Positions 21,480 to 33,499 of a stretch of 64,000 bases of DNA are shown piece by piece. Source of the stretch: Locusta migratoria. Taxonomy: Eukaryota; Arthropoda; Insecta; Orthoptera; Acrididae. Position 1 is the stretch's first letter; every line of letters starts with the position of its first letter. Position numbers and translations under genes: made by a program. The notes beneath the pieces were generated by a model. The model ran no database searches and was not told the origin of the DNA. It was given only the letters and a program-made list of their open reading frames with translations. Location of the stretch: contig CM048744.1 of assembly GCA_026315105.1 (NCBI GenBank), positions 22,795,759 to 22,859,758 on the forward strand, read 5' to 3'.

Positions 21480-22758
21480 CTGATAATGTACAACTTATTG
21501 CAACTTGTGAATATTGTCATGGCGATAGACAGGAAACTACAGTGATTTGCACACAATAATTTTCTCTGTTAGTTTTCTGTAAAATGCCTTCCACTGGCGG
21601 AAAAATTCTTTCTAACGGTTGAATTACGTTCGTCGTGCCGGGTGGAATCTGAAGTATGGCTACTTGTTTGTCACGGTGAGCTCGAAATACAGCTTTTAAT
21701 TAATCAGAACTTTTATGATCTGGCTACGAATCTAAAAGAAGAGATTTGTTCCCGCAGAACGGAAGAAAAGCATGACGCATGAAAAAGTGTAACGTTATCA
21801 TTTCCTATTTTTCCAGATGTTGATGCGTCTACTTTAAGATTGTCTGCGTAGAACATTGTTAGTTTGACTCGTGGTCCAAAACGTCCAGTTGGTTCTTGAA
21901 GACACACATGTAGTTTAGACAGCAATGAACCATCCAGATTAATTATGGGCATTATAGTGTATGAATGGGTGAGTGCAGTCGTGGACTGCGCAATTGCCTC
22001 AATTTGTTTCTCTCTTTTGATGACAGTGTTCTTTTCGCCCGTATTTCTTTTTCAAAACCTGACTGATCTGCATTGTAAACGTAAGATTCACTAAAACTGG
22101 CGATCTAATTTTTTTCAGTCGTAAGAAAAGCTTCTATCATTTCCATTTGAGTTACTTCATATTCCGACCTGTTTCTCGATACAAATTTTGTTATTTTTCG
22201 TGCCACAGTTTTGTGAGATCTTTTGAAGCGACTAATCTGACTTTGAGAAGCTGTAAATTCTTTAGCGCCTATTGCGTTGGCAATCTCTAATGCCCAATCA
22301 CGCAATGTTGTGTCACTGACACTCAATTACTGTCGTCTGGCATCGGTAAATTGCTAAAAAAGTCGCGCATTTATCTTCCTCACATTTTCCAGTCGATTCT
22401 TACGTCGTCCAGCGGCTTCCTTTTTCCATCTATACAATTCACGTTCAGAACGGACAAAGCGATACCTATTTTGAACAGTACTGACACGTAGGCGTTTCTT
22501 ACCACGTACGTACAACCAATACTTCACCGCTTTTTCTTTGTCTAATAATGTAATTGTAGTTGCTGGTGTTGCTTTCTGAGATAAATGATGATGTTACGTG
22601 GCACTATCACTCGAAGAGTCTTCATGTGTGCGACTTTCTTCCGTATCTTCGCCGTCTGTAGATTCACAGTCTATAATATCGAGTGTTTCAGTCGTTTCTA
22701 GCCACATGTCTGCGCTATTTACATGTTCGTCTAGAAGTTTAACTACCATGTTGCACAT
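21480..22758 (-). pseudogene. Transposase with CENP-B/pogo-type HTH and DDE domain, broken
   Basis: Minus strand ATG at 22758 begins an acidic N-terminus (DCESTDGEDTEESRTHEDSS). Without leaving the frame, but with three in-frame stops, it continues through an HTH region (VQNRYRFVRSERELYRWKKE) and a second CENP-B-like HTH (TLRDWALEIANAIGAKEFTA, KITKFVSRNR) to about 22103. A frame change leads to the DDE_1 domain: IMPIINLDGSLLSKLHV, EPTGRFGPRVK, then IPPGTTNVIQPLE. The position usually Asp after QPL is Glu. This is my recognition of the DDE_1/CENP-B family, not a search. Confidence 0.8.
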
Positions 22759-22856
22759 CACTTAGTGCTCACGCGTGTTTTCTGTTGATTGCTTCATTTG
22801 GCGTCTGTGGTATATCTCCATGGCAGGCAGAAAAACATTTACAAGGTTTGCCATCA

Positions 22857-22917
22857 CCTGTGAGGGGTGATTGAATGTTCACCGTAAAGTGGCTTGCGGA
22901 GTATAGATGTAGATGTA
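22857..22917 (+). repeat. LINE 3'-end fragment (GATGTA tail)
   Basis: GTGGCTTGCGGAGTATAGATGTAGATGTA matches the characteristic 3' end of a LINE family whose minus-strand relative lies at 25655-26160. Very short 5'-truncated copy inside the pogo-like element. Confidence 0.6.
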
Positions 22918-23699
22918 CAGAATATCTTTCACGTCTCTAACTAATTTCAGGACGGTATGTTTCGAAATACGTACCAGAAATGAAAAGGAAGAGCATGCCA
23001 CGGGGACGAATATTCGTTTCTCCTTTTTATCAAAACCGTGCAACGATATTCCTCTCTAGTGAACGCCGCGATAAGACGGCCGCACCTCCCGACGATGCGC
23101 ACAACGCTCACCATAACAACAGCTCGCGACTCGCCATTTCCAGGGGTGGCCGTCACCGCAAGCGCCAAACAGGAAAAACACCCATTTCCGTGATTTTTTT
23201 TTTTTAGTTGACTTCCAGGTCATGTCCGCAGCTAACATTCTGTATACAGACTTTCTTCAATGTTAACTAACAGTTCTAAAAAAATCAAAATATGTTTCGG
23301 CCTGACAAGTCTGACCATTGCCTTGTGAGTCTCAGGACGTATGCTAGCCGTGCGTTTCGCGTATTTCAAGCGTCGACTTCATTCCGCAATATCTGGGGAT
23401 CCAATTGGCATATTCCAATGTAATCAACGCCATTGTTTATGTGATTTGTCATGGTATACATTGCTCTAGAAATAATTTAAGTTGTCCATTCAAAAAATAA
23501 GTTTGTGTAAGAAAAGCACTTATTCTTTCGTTCTAGAATGTTTCAAAATATGTACATTCATGAGCCCCAGTACATTGGATACTGGTGAAAGTCGTTTTAA
23601 AATAGCTGTTGTTGTTCCAGAGATATTTTAGGTGAGCAAGATAACCGGAGACCATTCGTTCAAGCTTATGTCCAGATGTTTCTTCGACCAAATACTGAC

Positions 23700-23883
23700 A
23701 AAGCGAACTGCCTGTATAGACGGAGCAGCGCCTAAAGAAATTTCGTTTCCCTCGGGGTTCTTCTTACCCAACATGTATGGGAAGTTTCGTGGCCAGCGAA
23801 CGTGTGTGAACTCAGGTGTTCCTGGCGTGACTGTGCGGCAATTCTGGGCGTGTGGGGTGTCGCATTGTCCTACTGGAATTGAC
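23700..23883 (-). pseudogene. Tc1-like transposase fragment (second Asp region)
   Basis: The minus strand encodes an FQ-stop-DNATPH segment equivalent to the catalytic QDNATPH of Tc1 elements, then EFTHVRWPRNFPYML, matching the conserved WPPxSPDMN region with the third catalytic Asp replaced. It is cut off by the SINE at 23884. Confidence 0.75.
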
Positions 23884-24010
23884 CGGCGGAATCCTGAGAG
23901 TGGCCGAGCGCATTGAGGCGTAAGGTCGTTCTCCGTCGGGGGTTCGAATCCTCTCTCGAGCATGGATGTTGTTCTTGTCTTTAGTATAAGTTAGTTTATA
24001 AGCAGTGTAA
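23884..24010 (+). mobile_element. tRNA-derived SINE, diverged
   Basis: A box AGTGGCCGAGCGCATTGAGG and B box GGTTCGAATCC, then CATGGATGTTGTTCTTGTCTTTAG. The usual hairpin tail is absent or diverged after 24010. Confidence 0.75.
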
Positions 24011-25584
24011 GAGTACGCCTGTCGCTGTATCTTAGTTTGATTTAACGTAATGTATATATTGTCTTAAATTTGTTTATTTCATGTATTTTTCATTTCATGT
24101 ATGCTAGATATATTTCTTATGTAACGTCATTTTCTATATTGAATCATTTAGTGTAAACATGTACTATATGTGTAAACCCACATGAATGCACGGACATTCT
24201 TAAGCTGTAAGTTAGCAATGCGCCAGAGAAAATGTTGAACCTGTTGTAAAGACTGTCTTTGGTACAGAAGTAGTAGCTGTGAGTGTCGCGCTGCTGAAGC
24301 AGTCGCGGAGCGGACTCGCTATAGTAAACACACAAATGTTTTGTTGATGTTGCAGAGGCACGTTAGGCGCAGTGTGGCGCGAGTTTTATGCAATTGCAAT
24401 AGGCCTGAGAGGCGTTCTGTTTAATATATTGAACGAAGTGCGAAATAAGTTTATTTATACTCGATCAGTGTAATCTTTTTCCATGTGTACAAGAAAAGTA
24501 ATTGTTTGGTATCAAGTCTATTGTCACCGAGTGTGATCGTTGTTGTAGTAAGAGTACCTACTGTAATCATATCTGTCTTGTTTGGACTTCACGACGAAGA
24601 CGACGAAAGCAGATGAGTACTTTTGTAACATTTTATTTTGTATGCATGTAAATGTAGTGTTAACCCAATCAGAACTTTGGTTTAATTATACATGACTTAA
24701 TTTGAAACCAGTCTTAATTTTGTAAGTAGTTGTAGTCACCCCATTATCACCATTATTAGATTATGTTGAATATGCAAGCCTGTACATTGACTAACAAGTT
24801 CAATCATTTTCAAAGTAATTGACGAGTTAAAGAATTGCTAAACGTGTTACAACCACAGAGACTAGTAATTAAAGTGCAAGAGAGTGCAAGAGAGTTTACA
24901 AGTAATGTAAAGTTGGTTTCAATTATGTAGAAAGTAACCAGGCTAACAATAGTCAAAGTATTATAGTTGATTAACCAGACTTGACTGAAGTAATTTTTTT
25001 ATGAAATACGTTAAATGCCAAACTCTGCTCAGCCAGTTACACGCGTACGCGTACGCTACCCAGGCCCTGGAAACAATAAAAAAAAACAATAGTTTACACA
25101 AAGTTTTATAAGGAAGTTGAATGCTTATTATTAAAATAATTGGGAACTTTAGCTGTAGTATTTGTGAAGCTCATTGCACCACGCAGTTTCACAGTTCTCA
25201 GCTATTATCATTGCAATCAGAGTCTATCAGCTATTACGATTTTGATTGTAACACGAACACGCCATCACCACTACACGAATTCTGACACATTTATTAGTGA
25301 AGTTGTGCTGTTCGTGAATCGTAAGAGGTGCAGGTTGGAGGCTGTAGTCAATGCTAAGTCAGATAGGGCCAAGCTTAATTAATTACTACAGTGACTGTTT
25401 TAAGTTAATTAATATCAATTTTTTTATTTATTCAAAATTCTAACTTACAATGCGAAAGTGTTGTTGCGACCCATTAGTTGTGATTTGCTACAACATTCAA
25501 TAACAAAATTATTATTACTAGAGCATATCATTACGCATTCTGAATTTTGAGATTTTTTGACGACCTCCAATAGGCAATTTTCTT
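24011..25584. other. Unassigned region, AT-rich
   Basis: No domain-bearing frame. It includes a short repeat (GTGCAAGAGAGTGCAAGAGAG near 24880) and a palindromic GTACGCGTACGC-like stretch near 25045. A TATA-like TTTATTTATACTCGATCAGTG lies near 24450. The overall look would fit a decayed LTR, but I found no partner repeat. Confidence 0.4.
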
Positions 25585-25650
25585 AAAGTAGTTTGTAAGT
25601 TTGGGGACTGATGACCCAACAGTTGAGTACCATAAGCTTAAAAAACATTT
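25585..25650 (+). mobile_element. SINE family I, 3' fragment
   Basis: AAGTAGTTTGTAAGTTTGGGGACTGATGACC...CATAAGCTTAAAAAACATTT, the hairpin tail without a tRNA head. Severely 5'-truncated. Confidence 0.85.
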
Positions 25651-25654
25651 CCAC

Positions 25655-26164
25655 ATCTACATCTACAAGGGGTACTCTGCAAATCACATATAAGTGCCTG
25701 GCGGAGGATTCATCGAACCACCTTTATACTATTTATCTCCCATTCCATTCTGGAATTCCGTTTGAGCTCTGGTTTCTCGTTTTTTATTCGGATGATCTTT
25801 TCTACCTCTGTAAGTGGGAGTCAGCAATATATTTTCGTATTGTGGTAAGACATCAGATCAGATATCGCTGCGGCCGCAAAAGATCGCAGAAGAACGGAAG
25901 AAGAAGAAAGTTGGCGTTGGAGTTTCGTAAGTAGCCCACGCCACAGCGATAAGCGCCGTTGTTGTAATGATTCCCATCCCAGATCCTGTCTCATTTCCGT
26001 AACGCTGTCTCCACTGTATCGTGACAGTACAAAACGAGCTGACTCTTTCTATGTCCTCCGTCAAACCCACCTGCTAAGGAACCCACCCTGGGCTGCAATA
26101 CTCTAGAAAAGGACGGACATTTGAATCCTGAAGTGACATGAATTGATGTAGGAGATAGCCTTTG
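25655..26164 (-). pseudogene. LINE 3' end (RT C-terminal region and UTR), minus strand
   Basis: Minus-strand frames give EDIERVSSFC, then DLGWESLQQRRLSLWRGLL and EKIIRIKNEKPELKR. These match the C-terminal tail of a common insect LINE that ends in a (GATGTA)n tract, here CTACATCTACAAG at 25658 on the plus strand. At least two frame changes. Related to the tail at 22857. Confidence 0.65.
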
Positions 26165-26802
26165 AGTGCGCGTCACTTGTCAGAGCCGTACTACACGTAC
26201 CAGGCGTCCCACATCACTGCAAGCGACCAGAGGACCTCGACCTGCCTCCCTTCTCACATGCGCGACCCATGGATCAAGACGTTCTTTCCACACCCGAAGA
26301 CCCCATCCACATGGTTCACAAGGAAACCAGACTTCACAGCAGGCAACACGTTTCCAGTCGTTACAGGCCACTGGACGTGTTGTCTGGTCCAGTCGAGGTG
26401 CAGAGCCACGCGTCAGCAGCGGCACACGAGTGGGCCTGCGACTCTGAGAGAACGCGTCGGTGATGTTTCGTACGTCGGTTTGCACGCTGACACTTCCTGA
26501 AGGCCCAGAACTGAAACCCTCACCTGTTTCCGGAAGAGCTGCGCTACTGACACGTTGTAGGATCCTCTTCAGCCGTCATCGGTCCCGTTCTTCTAGGACC
26601 TTTTGCGGGCGCAGAGATATATGATCTGATGACTTACCACAGTGCAGACATTCACGGCGCACTCGTGAAATGGGCGCAGGGGGAAACGCCCACTTCACCT
26701 CTACCTCGCAGACGCTGCGTCCCATGTCTCGTGAGCCGACTACAACATCACGCTCAAACTCATTTAGATGGAGATTACCTGATTGTCACAGTATCAGCAA
26801 TG
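26165..26802 (-). pseudogene. Tc1-like transposase, N-terminal two thirds, minus strand
   Basis: Minus strand from about 26800: LNEFERDVVVGS-like start, HTH portion, then TRVPLLTRGSAPRLD, DWKRVACCEVWF and WGLRVWKERLDPW. The Tc1 motif WSDES, carrying the first catalytic Asp, is degraded to CCEVW. Same family as the plus-strand element at 59690-61165 and the fragment at 23700-23883. It ends abruptly at the LINE piece. Confidence 0.8.
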
Positions 26803-27640
26803 TAGTTGTTGTGGTCTTCAGTCCGGAGACGGGTTTGATGCAGTTCTCCACCCTACTCTCTCCTGAGCAAACCTCTTTATCTCCTCATAAGACCTGCAAC
26901 CTATATCCATTTGAATCTGCTTACTGTATTCATCTCTTGGTTTTCCTCGGAGAGTTTTACCCTACACACTTCTCTCCATTGCTAAAGTTACGATTCCTTG
27001 ATGTCTAACAATGTCCTACCAATCGATCCCTTCTTTTAGTCGCGGTATGCCAGAAATTCATTTTCTCCCAAATTCTGTTCACTACTCGTCATTAGTTACG
27101 CGATCCACCCACCTAATCTTGAGCATTCTTCTGTAGCATCACATCTCAGAAGCTTCTATGCTCTTCCTGTCCACACTGCTTAACGTCCATGTTTCACACC
27201 CATTCAAGGCAACAATCCACACAAATATCTTCAGAAAGGACTTCCTTACGCTTAAATTAATATTTGATGTTAACAAATTTCTCTTTTCGTAAAACGCTTT
27301 TCTTCCCATTCTGCATTTTATATGCTCTGTACTGCGCCTATCATATGTTATTTTACTGCCCAAGTAGCAAAACTCGTCTACCACCTTTATTGTTTCGTTA
27401 TCTAATCTAATTCCTTCAGCATCGCCCGATTTTCTTAGACCGCATTTCATTACCCTTGTTTTGCTCTTGTTAATGCTCATCTTATATACTACTTTCAACA
27501 CCCTGTCCATTCCGTTCAACTGCTGTTGCGCGTCCTTTGCTGTCTCTGACAAAATTACTAAGTGATCGGCAAAACGCAATGTTTATATTTCTTCACCCTG
27601 ACCTTTAATCCCTTTTCCAAATTTATCCTTGCAATAATCA
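26803..27640 (-). pseudogene. RTE-like LINE, copy A (RT C-terminus and 3' end)
   Basis: The minus frame 27579-27139 reads MRFADHLVILSETA (RT box FADD changed to FADH), then KSKTRVMKCG, VDEFCYLGSKIT and SLLSSVDRKSIE-type C-terminus. The rest, to the 3' end near 26803 (complement of GTTGTTGTGGTCTTCAGTCC), is out of frame. Same family as copies B (35806-36845) and C (43918-44471). Confidence 0.88.
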
Positions 27641-27809
27641 GCAATAACTCTTTTTTTACGTTGCAGTGTCTCGTATGGAAGAAGACCTCTCAGATGGTGG
27701 AGTGGACCGTTGCTGCCAAATTGTGATATTGTCTCTGAGAAGAGATTGGCCGAATGTCAGAACAACGCCCCTGTTGTGTATACCAGACTTGCAGACGACC
27801 CTCATATAG

Positions 27810-27856
<47 letters not shown>

Positions 27857-28389
27857 GCGTGGGGGACTGGAAATTGAAACGACCCATCGATGTGTATTGA
27901 CACAATACGTAATACTTGGTATACACAGATAGTAAGTTATACATCAGCAATGGGTCATTTGAGAGATTTTCTTTTATCCACACTAGTCAGTTTACAAGTT
28001 ATATATACACCAGCTGAAAACTACTCCTATCGGAGCTTAATATGTTCCTGCTTAAAGACTCTAAAAGAAAGCTTGGGAACCAGCTGTTTTCGGCCTTCCT
28101 TAATAAAAATTTTGTCACGGATATCTGCCTCATCTTAATGCAAAAAAGTCTGTAGCCTTTATTCAGTCACTCACTGTAACGAAGTTTCAAACTCAGCGCT
28201 GACACTGTCTACAAATGCGACTCTCCCACTCCCTCCTATTTGTTCCATCGGCACTTTCTCCTGTCTATTGCTCCCACAATCATTAGATCATTTTTGGATT
28301 TTATTTTCTGAATTAACGTATTACAGATTTACTTATTTATTTATTTACTTTATGTTGGTTTCGATAAGTTGTTTAGTTTGACAATTATG
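27641..28389. other. Unassigned, with poly-A at 27812-27853
   Basis: The 42-base poly-A suggests the 3' end of a plus-strand retroposed sequence whose body (about 27660-27811) I cannot identify. 27854-28389 has no recognised feature and may include decayed 5' parts of the Penelope-like element. Confidence 0.45.
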
Positions 28390-29790
28390 ATGACTACATT
28401 AAGCCTACGTTTTTTTACAATAATACCTACCTAATATCAGTGGCAGGATTCGCATGCTGCCCTTATTCACAAATGACGAGTTTTTACAACTTGTCATCTG
28501 CAATACAGAAAACAGAACCCCAAAGAACTCTAGTAACATAGCAGAAAAAGTAAGAAATCGAAACATACTAAATGCAAGTACGTTAATATTATTTGACACA
28601 ATTTCCATGTATACAAAGATCTTAACAGTAGAAACCTTCAACATAATAAGAAGACACCTGAAATACAAGGAAACATGTCCGCAACGCACATCCAAGAAAT
28701 ATTGACCATAATGAAACTCATAACTGAACAAAATAATTTCAGATTCAACAAAACATTGTACATTCAACAGAAAGAATTACGTATGGTATGCCCAGTGACA
28801 TATTGGTGAATCACTTAGAAAACAAAAGCTTTGAAAAAAACTGTCAAACCAAAACAGTAAAAGATAAAATATTGGTGCATATATGTCGATGATATAATAT
28901 GCCTAGAAGATGAATTACAATCCAATGTAAAAGATTTTCACAATGAGATAAATTCCGTACACCCACAAATAAACACAAACAGATCGAAAATTCAACTTCT
29001 TACATCTCAGCATACATAGTTGAAACAACAATTATGAATTTACAATTTACAGGAAGCCCACATTGACCAGCAACGTGATTCATAAGCAATCCAATCGTTC
29101 AATAACGCAGAAGAAAGCAGTTTTCAGATCTCTACTACACCGATTAATCACAACACCGACCACCAAAGAAGACAACACAGGAGAACTGAACACAATAAAA
29201 CAAATTGCACAAGAAAATGGGTATAATACTAAATTAGTGGGCAGAATACCCAGAAAATTACAGAAACAGGCAACATACAGCCAAGAGAAGTCCACACACA
29301 GAGATGAAACACTGCACCCAACGGACAGCAGACAATAAATGGCACAAAATGACTTACAACAACAAACTCACACACAGGGTGATGCAACAAACTATATAAA
29401 GAAAGATAGCTAAACATAGGATATAGACCAACAACACAATACAGAATAGACAAGGGAAACCTTTCACCAACAATGGCAACTACAGCCAATCACGAATATT
29501 TCAGTTTACGTGGAGTAGCTGCCAATCCATATATGTGGGTGAGACATGCAGAAACATCAAAACAAGATACACTGAACACGTCAGAGCACTAAAAAGTAGT
29601 ATCTGTCACTCAACACTTAATAAAACAGAATCATAGAAACTGTCCTTCAAATTCTGAAAACCAGCAACAGTTAGTTCCAAAAACTGACGATAGAGGAAAG
29701 GCAATATCTCTAGGTTACTTAAAGTATATAAATCGCTATGCAACAAAACTTTCGACACCTTAAAATGACTATATAAATAAATTCCACACA
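28390..29790 (+). pseudogene. Penelope-like element: RT and GIY-YIG endonuclease remnants
   Basis: Plus-strand pieces in shifting frames. LILFDTISMYTKILTVET corresponds to the DxxxMYTNI motif. A FRFNKTLYIQQ stretch follows, then the catalytic YVDD at 28882-28893 followed by IICLEDELQ. Next is FTIYRKPTLTSNVIHKQS and AVFRSLLHRL with LNTIKQIAQENGYN (Penelope thumb/linker). Finally IYVGETCRNIKTRYTEHVRA near 29526-29585 is the YVG half of a GIY-YIG nuclease with its Arg and His/Glu. Many stops, so inactive. Order and motifs are those of Penelope-like retroelements with an endonuclease. Confidence 0.85.
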
Positions 29791-29805
29791 ATGACAACCC
29801 CCCCT

Positions 29806-29806
<1 letters not shown>

Positions 29807-29851
<45 letters not shown>

Positions 29852-29854
29852 ACA
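29807..29854. repeat. (CA)n microsatellite
   Basis: About 20 CA units directly after the Penelope-like element. Confidence 0.95.
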
Positions 29855-29907
29855 ATATTTATCTCTCTATCTCAAAAACATACACTTACACGAAATATAT
29901 ATCTCTC

Positions 29908-30017
<110 letters not shown>

Positions 30018-30036
30018 AATAAATAAATAAACGCAA

Positions 30037-30039
<3 letters not shown>

Positions 30040-30074
<35 letters not shown>
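30040..30074. repeat. (AC)n microsatellite
   Basis: About 17 AC units after a short (TAAA)n bridge. Confidence 0.95.
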
Positions 30075-30077
<3 letters not shown>

Positions 30078-30532
30078 CAAAAACATCCCCGTTGGCAGAA
30101 CCATTCAAAAATCGCGCTCCATGTCACTTATAAAATAAATTCGTCATTGATGACTAAGGACAGCTTGCGAATCCTGCTAATTACATTATTTAAGTATTGT
30201 TGACAAACGTGGGCTTTATTTAATCGACATAATTGTCAAATTAAACAGCTTATCCAAATAACTATATAATAAAAAAATGTAACATGTTATTTCAGAAAAT
30301 AGGAAGTAGCACCCATAGACGATGGCACACAAAGTGAGAAAATGTCTGGGTGGTAAAATAAAACAAGGCGTCAGAAGTCGGAATTTCTTACCGAACTGTA
30401 CAATGCCGAGGTTAACGGCATCAATATTGTATTTGGATGGGGCTTCAGCTGCGCAGTTTGGCAGTTGCATGGGAACATAAGCCAATACTGAAAATACTTT
30501 ATGTATATGTGAGTGAACTTCACTGTTATGTG
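30075..30532. other. Unassigned spacer
   Basis: Nothing recognised. The minus frame 30485-30216 has no known motif. Confidence 0.5.
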
Positions 30533-30870
30533 ACTAGCTTATATGCCCGGGCTTCGCAACGGTTGTTAAAGAGGGACCAGTGTATATCTTTTTTTTAGGG
30601 TTCCGGATCTACATCAGCAAAAGCAGAATCCTTGTTCGATCGCTCTGTCAATAAACTCAGTTCTTCTATCGAAAACGTCAAATTTAAGTGGAATTCATTG
30701 TCGAAAACGATGAATGTTAAAAAAGTTTTTTATACGAAAAGTGAAATTAAGTCAGTACTCCGGAAGGATGTAAATTCAATGTTAGATTGTGTTCCTAAAG
30801 TTAAGACTGCTGTGTGTAACCATCTATTTGAGGTAAACTTCTGAAAACACTTCTATCGTTGAGACGAGGA

Positions 30871-30909
<39 letters not shown>
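30871..30909. repeat. (AAT)n microsatellite
   Basis: About 13 units; in copy 1 the same place holds only a short AATAATAATAA (about 546). Confidence 0.9.
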
Positions 30910-31222
30910 GCGCCATGTATTGGTCCTATGGCGTAGTACTAAACTGTTGATCTCTCACAGATTATCGAAAATTCGACGAATGCTGAAAGTCTGGTAATTC
31001 AATCAACAGAGCAGTTCATGTCTGATTAAATAGGACGTCGTGGTGGTGTCATTGTGCGATAAAGTAAGTCTAGGTAATCCTTGAACAAATGGCGTCAGCT
31101 GCTCGTCGCTATAGAACTTTCCTTTAAGAATAGTATTTCCAGTGTATTGTCTTGACTGTGTTAGCAACATCGGCCACTCTTTCAGCTGTCCCCAAAGTCC
31201 TGCAGGGGTTACTTCCGAGATC

Positions 31223-31225
<3 letters not shown>

Positions 31226-31268
<43 letters not shown>
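31226..31268. repeat. (TA)n microsatellite
   Basis: About 21 TA units within the dispersed repeat. Confidence 0.95.
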
Positions 31269-31273
<5 letters not shown>

Positions 31274-31664
31274 GTCGGATAACAACACTTAATTACAATT
31301 GTCTCTGCAAAAGAAAATGTAGTCCGCACCAAAACTAAGTATTTACAAATTTAAATTACAAAATTTAATCTAACAATTATGAAAGCAGAGATGTTCTTGA
31401 TGAGTTTGTCGCTCGCCTGTGTAATATTATCTCTAGTGGCAGGCACAGAGCAGAAATATCCCTGGAGTGAGCATTCAAATGCGCAGAACAGATTTTCTGT
31501 CCTCAAAATTAAGGTGGAAATATCACTTGATACTGGTAAAAATCTACTAATAGCTGTCTTCATCTTGGTCCATTTTTGTTCGGTTAAGGCGGATGACTAT
31601 GTGTAAATGGCCCTTTCAGCGACGCTTCCTCAACTTTATTGTTGCTACTGTGACACATTTATTT

Positions 31665-33115
31665 AGATGATTAGATTTAGATTAGATTAGTTGTTCGTTC
31701 CGTAGATCCGTGTTGAGGGGATCCTCGTGGATGTGGAACATGTCAAGAAACAAAATTTACAAGTTGAGTAATATATAATGCTAATAATATAAATACAGAT
31801 ACATACATGTTTAAGTTTTTTTTTATAATATAATACTAATATAGTATGAGTATGCATCAACTGGTACAGTTTAGAAATTCGCTAATGGAGTAGAAGGAGT
31901 TGGCCACTAGAAACTCTTTTATGTTCCTCTTAAACTGATCTTTATTTGTAGCTAAGTTTTTTATACTTGATGGTAAATTATTGAAAACGTGTGTTCCTGA
32001 GTAGTGGACCCCTTTTTGAACTAAAGTGCTTTTAAGTCCTTGTGAAGATCATTTTTATTCCTGGTATTGTATGTATGAACTGAATTGTTTGTTGGGAAAA
32101 GGGTTATATTATTTATGACAAATTTCATTAAGGAATAAATATACTGAGAGGCCGTAGTTAATATGCCCAGTTCTTTGAAGAGGCTTCTACAGGACGTCCG
32201 TGAATTTACTCCACAAATAATTCGTATTACACGTTTTTGGACTCTGAAGACTTTTGACTGCCTTGAAGAGTTACCCCAAAATATTATACCATATGACATT
32301 AGGGAATGAAAGTAAGCAAAGTATGCAAGCTTTGTAATTTTTATGTCTCCTATGTCTGATAGCACTCCTATTGAAAATACAGATTTATTGAATCGTTACT
32401 GCAGTTCTGTGGTGTGCTCCTCCTAACTAAATTATTATCAAGCTGTAAGCCCAGGAATTTAATACTGTCAACCTCTTCTATCTGCTCTTCTTCATACTTA
32501 ATGCATATGCTGTCAGGAAATCTCTTACATGTTCTGAACTGCATGTAGTGAGTCTTTTCAAAGTTTAATGACAATGACAATGACATTTATTAATGTTCGT
32601 GAAAATGTCATTAGCAGACATTTCTATCACTATGCTTGACGTACTTTTTATTGCAATACTGCTTCTGGTAGTGTAACTGATGAGAGATCATTGATGTACA
32701 CAAGAAAAAGCAATGGACCTAAGATGGATCCTTGTGGGACACCACATGCAATTTTTTCCCAATCCACTGATGACTGTTGGCTTAATTCATTAGTCACTTG
32801 CACTGACACCCTTTGTTTCCTGTTAGTGAGGTACGACTTGAACCATTTTGCAGCATTTCCCGTGACCCCATATAATTCTAATTTACTTGAAAGGATGTTA
32901 TCGTTCATACAATCAAATGCCTTTGGCAAATCACAGAAAATACCTGCTGCTTGCACTTTAATACCTAATAAATTAAGTACATTCTCACTGTAAGTGTAAA
33001 TAGTCTTCTCAATACCGGAACCTTTCAGGAATCCAAACTGTGTTCAAGACAATTTGCCATTTGTGGTTAAGTGGTTGAGAAGTTGCTTGTACATTACCTT
33101 GTAGATATTTCATGT
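31665..33115 (-). pseudogene. CR1/Jockey-like LINE, 5'-truncated, minus strand
   Basis: Minus-strand reading begins near 33115 in RT (KQLLNHLTTNGKLS-stop-TQFGF). It continues with AAGIFCDLPKAFDCMN, CGVPQGSILGPLLFLVYIND, SLNFEKTHYMQF, FLGLQLDNNL, and the C-terminal SYGIIFWGNSS, VQKRVIRIICG, HTYNTRNKNDLH. The YxDD box is not visible because a break lies between 32648 and 32586. The 3' UTR contains the signature TTCGTTCCGTAGATCC region and ends in a TAATC-rich tail (31665-31690). Several stops and shifts. Confidence 0.87.
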
Positions 33116-33499
33116 TACGTGGTTGCTCTGTGAAAAGGAGTTGGGGCTTCTTTGCAACCAATGCGGTACAAACCAATCCTAAGAGCAAATAAATGTGTGG
33201 AAAGAGTGGATTTGTCTCAATATCAAGTGGTAATTCTAGCTTAATGTTGAAAAGATGCACAGAAGGCAATGCTCACTCCATAGATATTTCTACTCTGTAT
33301 AATTTACTGGTTATACCCGTCGAAAGAGCCACTTCTTTTCTTTCCATGACATTGCAAAGCATATGGAATACAGCTAGGAATAAAATGAAATTGTGTCTTA
33401 CCTGGCCTGAATTTTACTTGCAGTGGCAGCGGTTTAGTTCGTATCGTTGGCAGCGAACTATTCGCTTTAGGAGGATGATTAATTTACTAGCCAGATCAG
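33116..33499. other. Unassigned part of the composite repeat
   Basis: Between the LINE's truncated 5' end and the first 372-bp unit. No motif recognised. Confidence 0.45.

Larger units (their letters stand above)
20503..23656. mobile_element. Pogo-like DNA transposon with about 430-bp inverted ends
   Basis: 20503-20932 and 23210-23655 are inverted copies. Shared landmarks include ATCTTGCTCACCTAAAA, ACAACAACAGCTATT, CATAAACAATGGCGTTGATT, CCAATTGGATCCCCAGATAT and CAGAATGTTAGCTGC. Between them is a minus-strand transposase relic (21480-22758). The left tip GGGGTGTCCCAGCTATCTTG follows TATATA, compatible with a TA target; the right tip is more diverged. Unusually long terminal repeats for this superfamily. 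Confidence 0.85.

Noticed and set aside
23980..25130. Possible LTR promoter (TATA-like near 24450)
   Set aside because: No second copy, primer site or flanking duplication found; listed only as unassigned.
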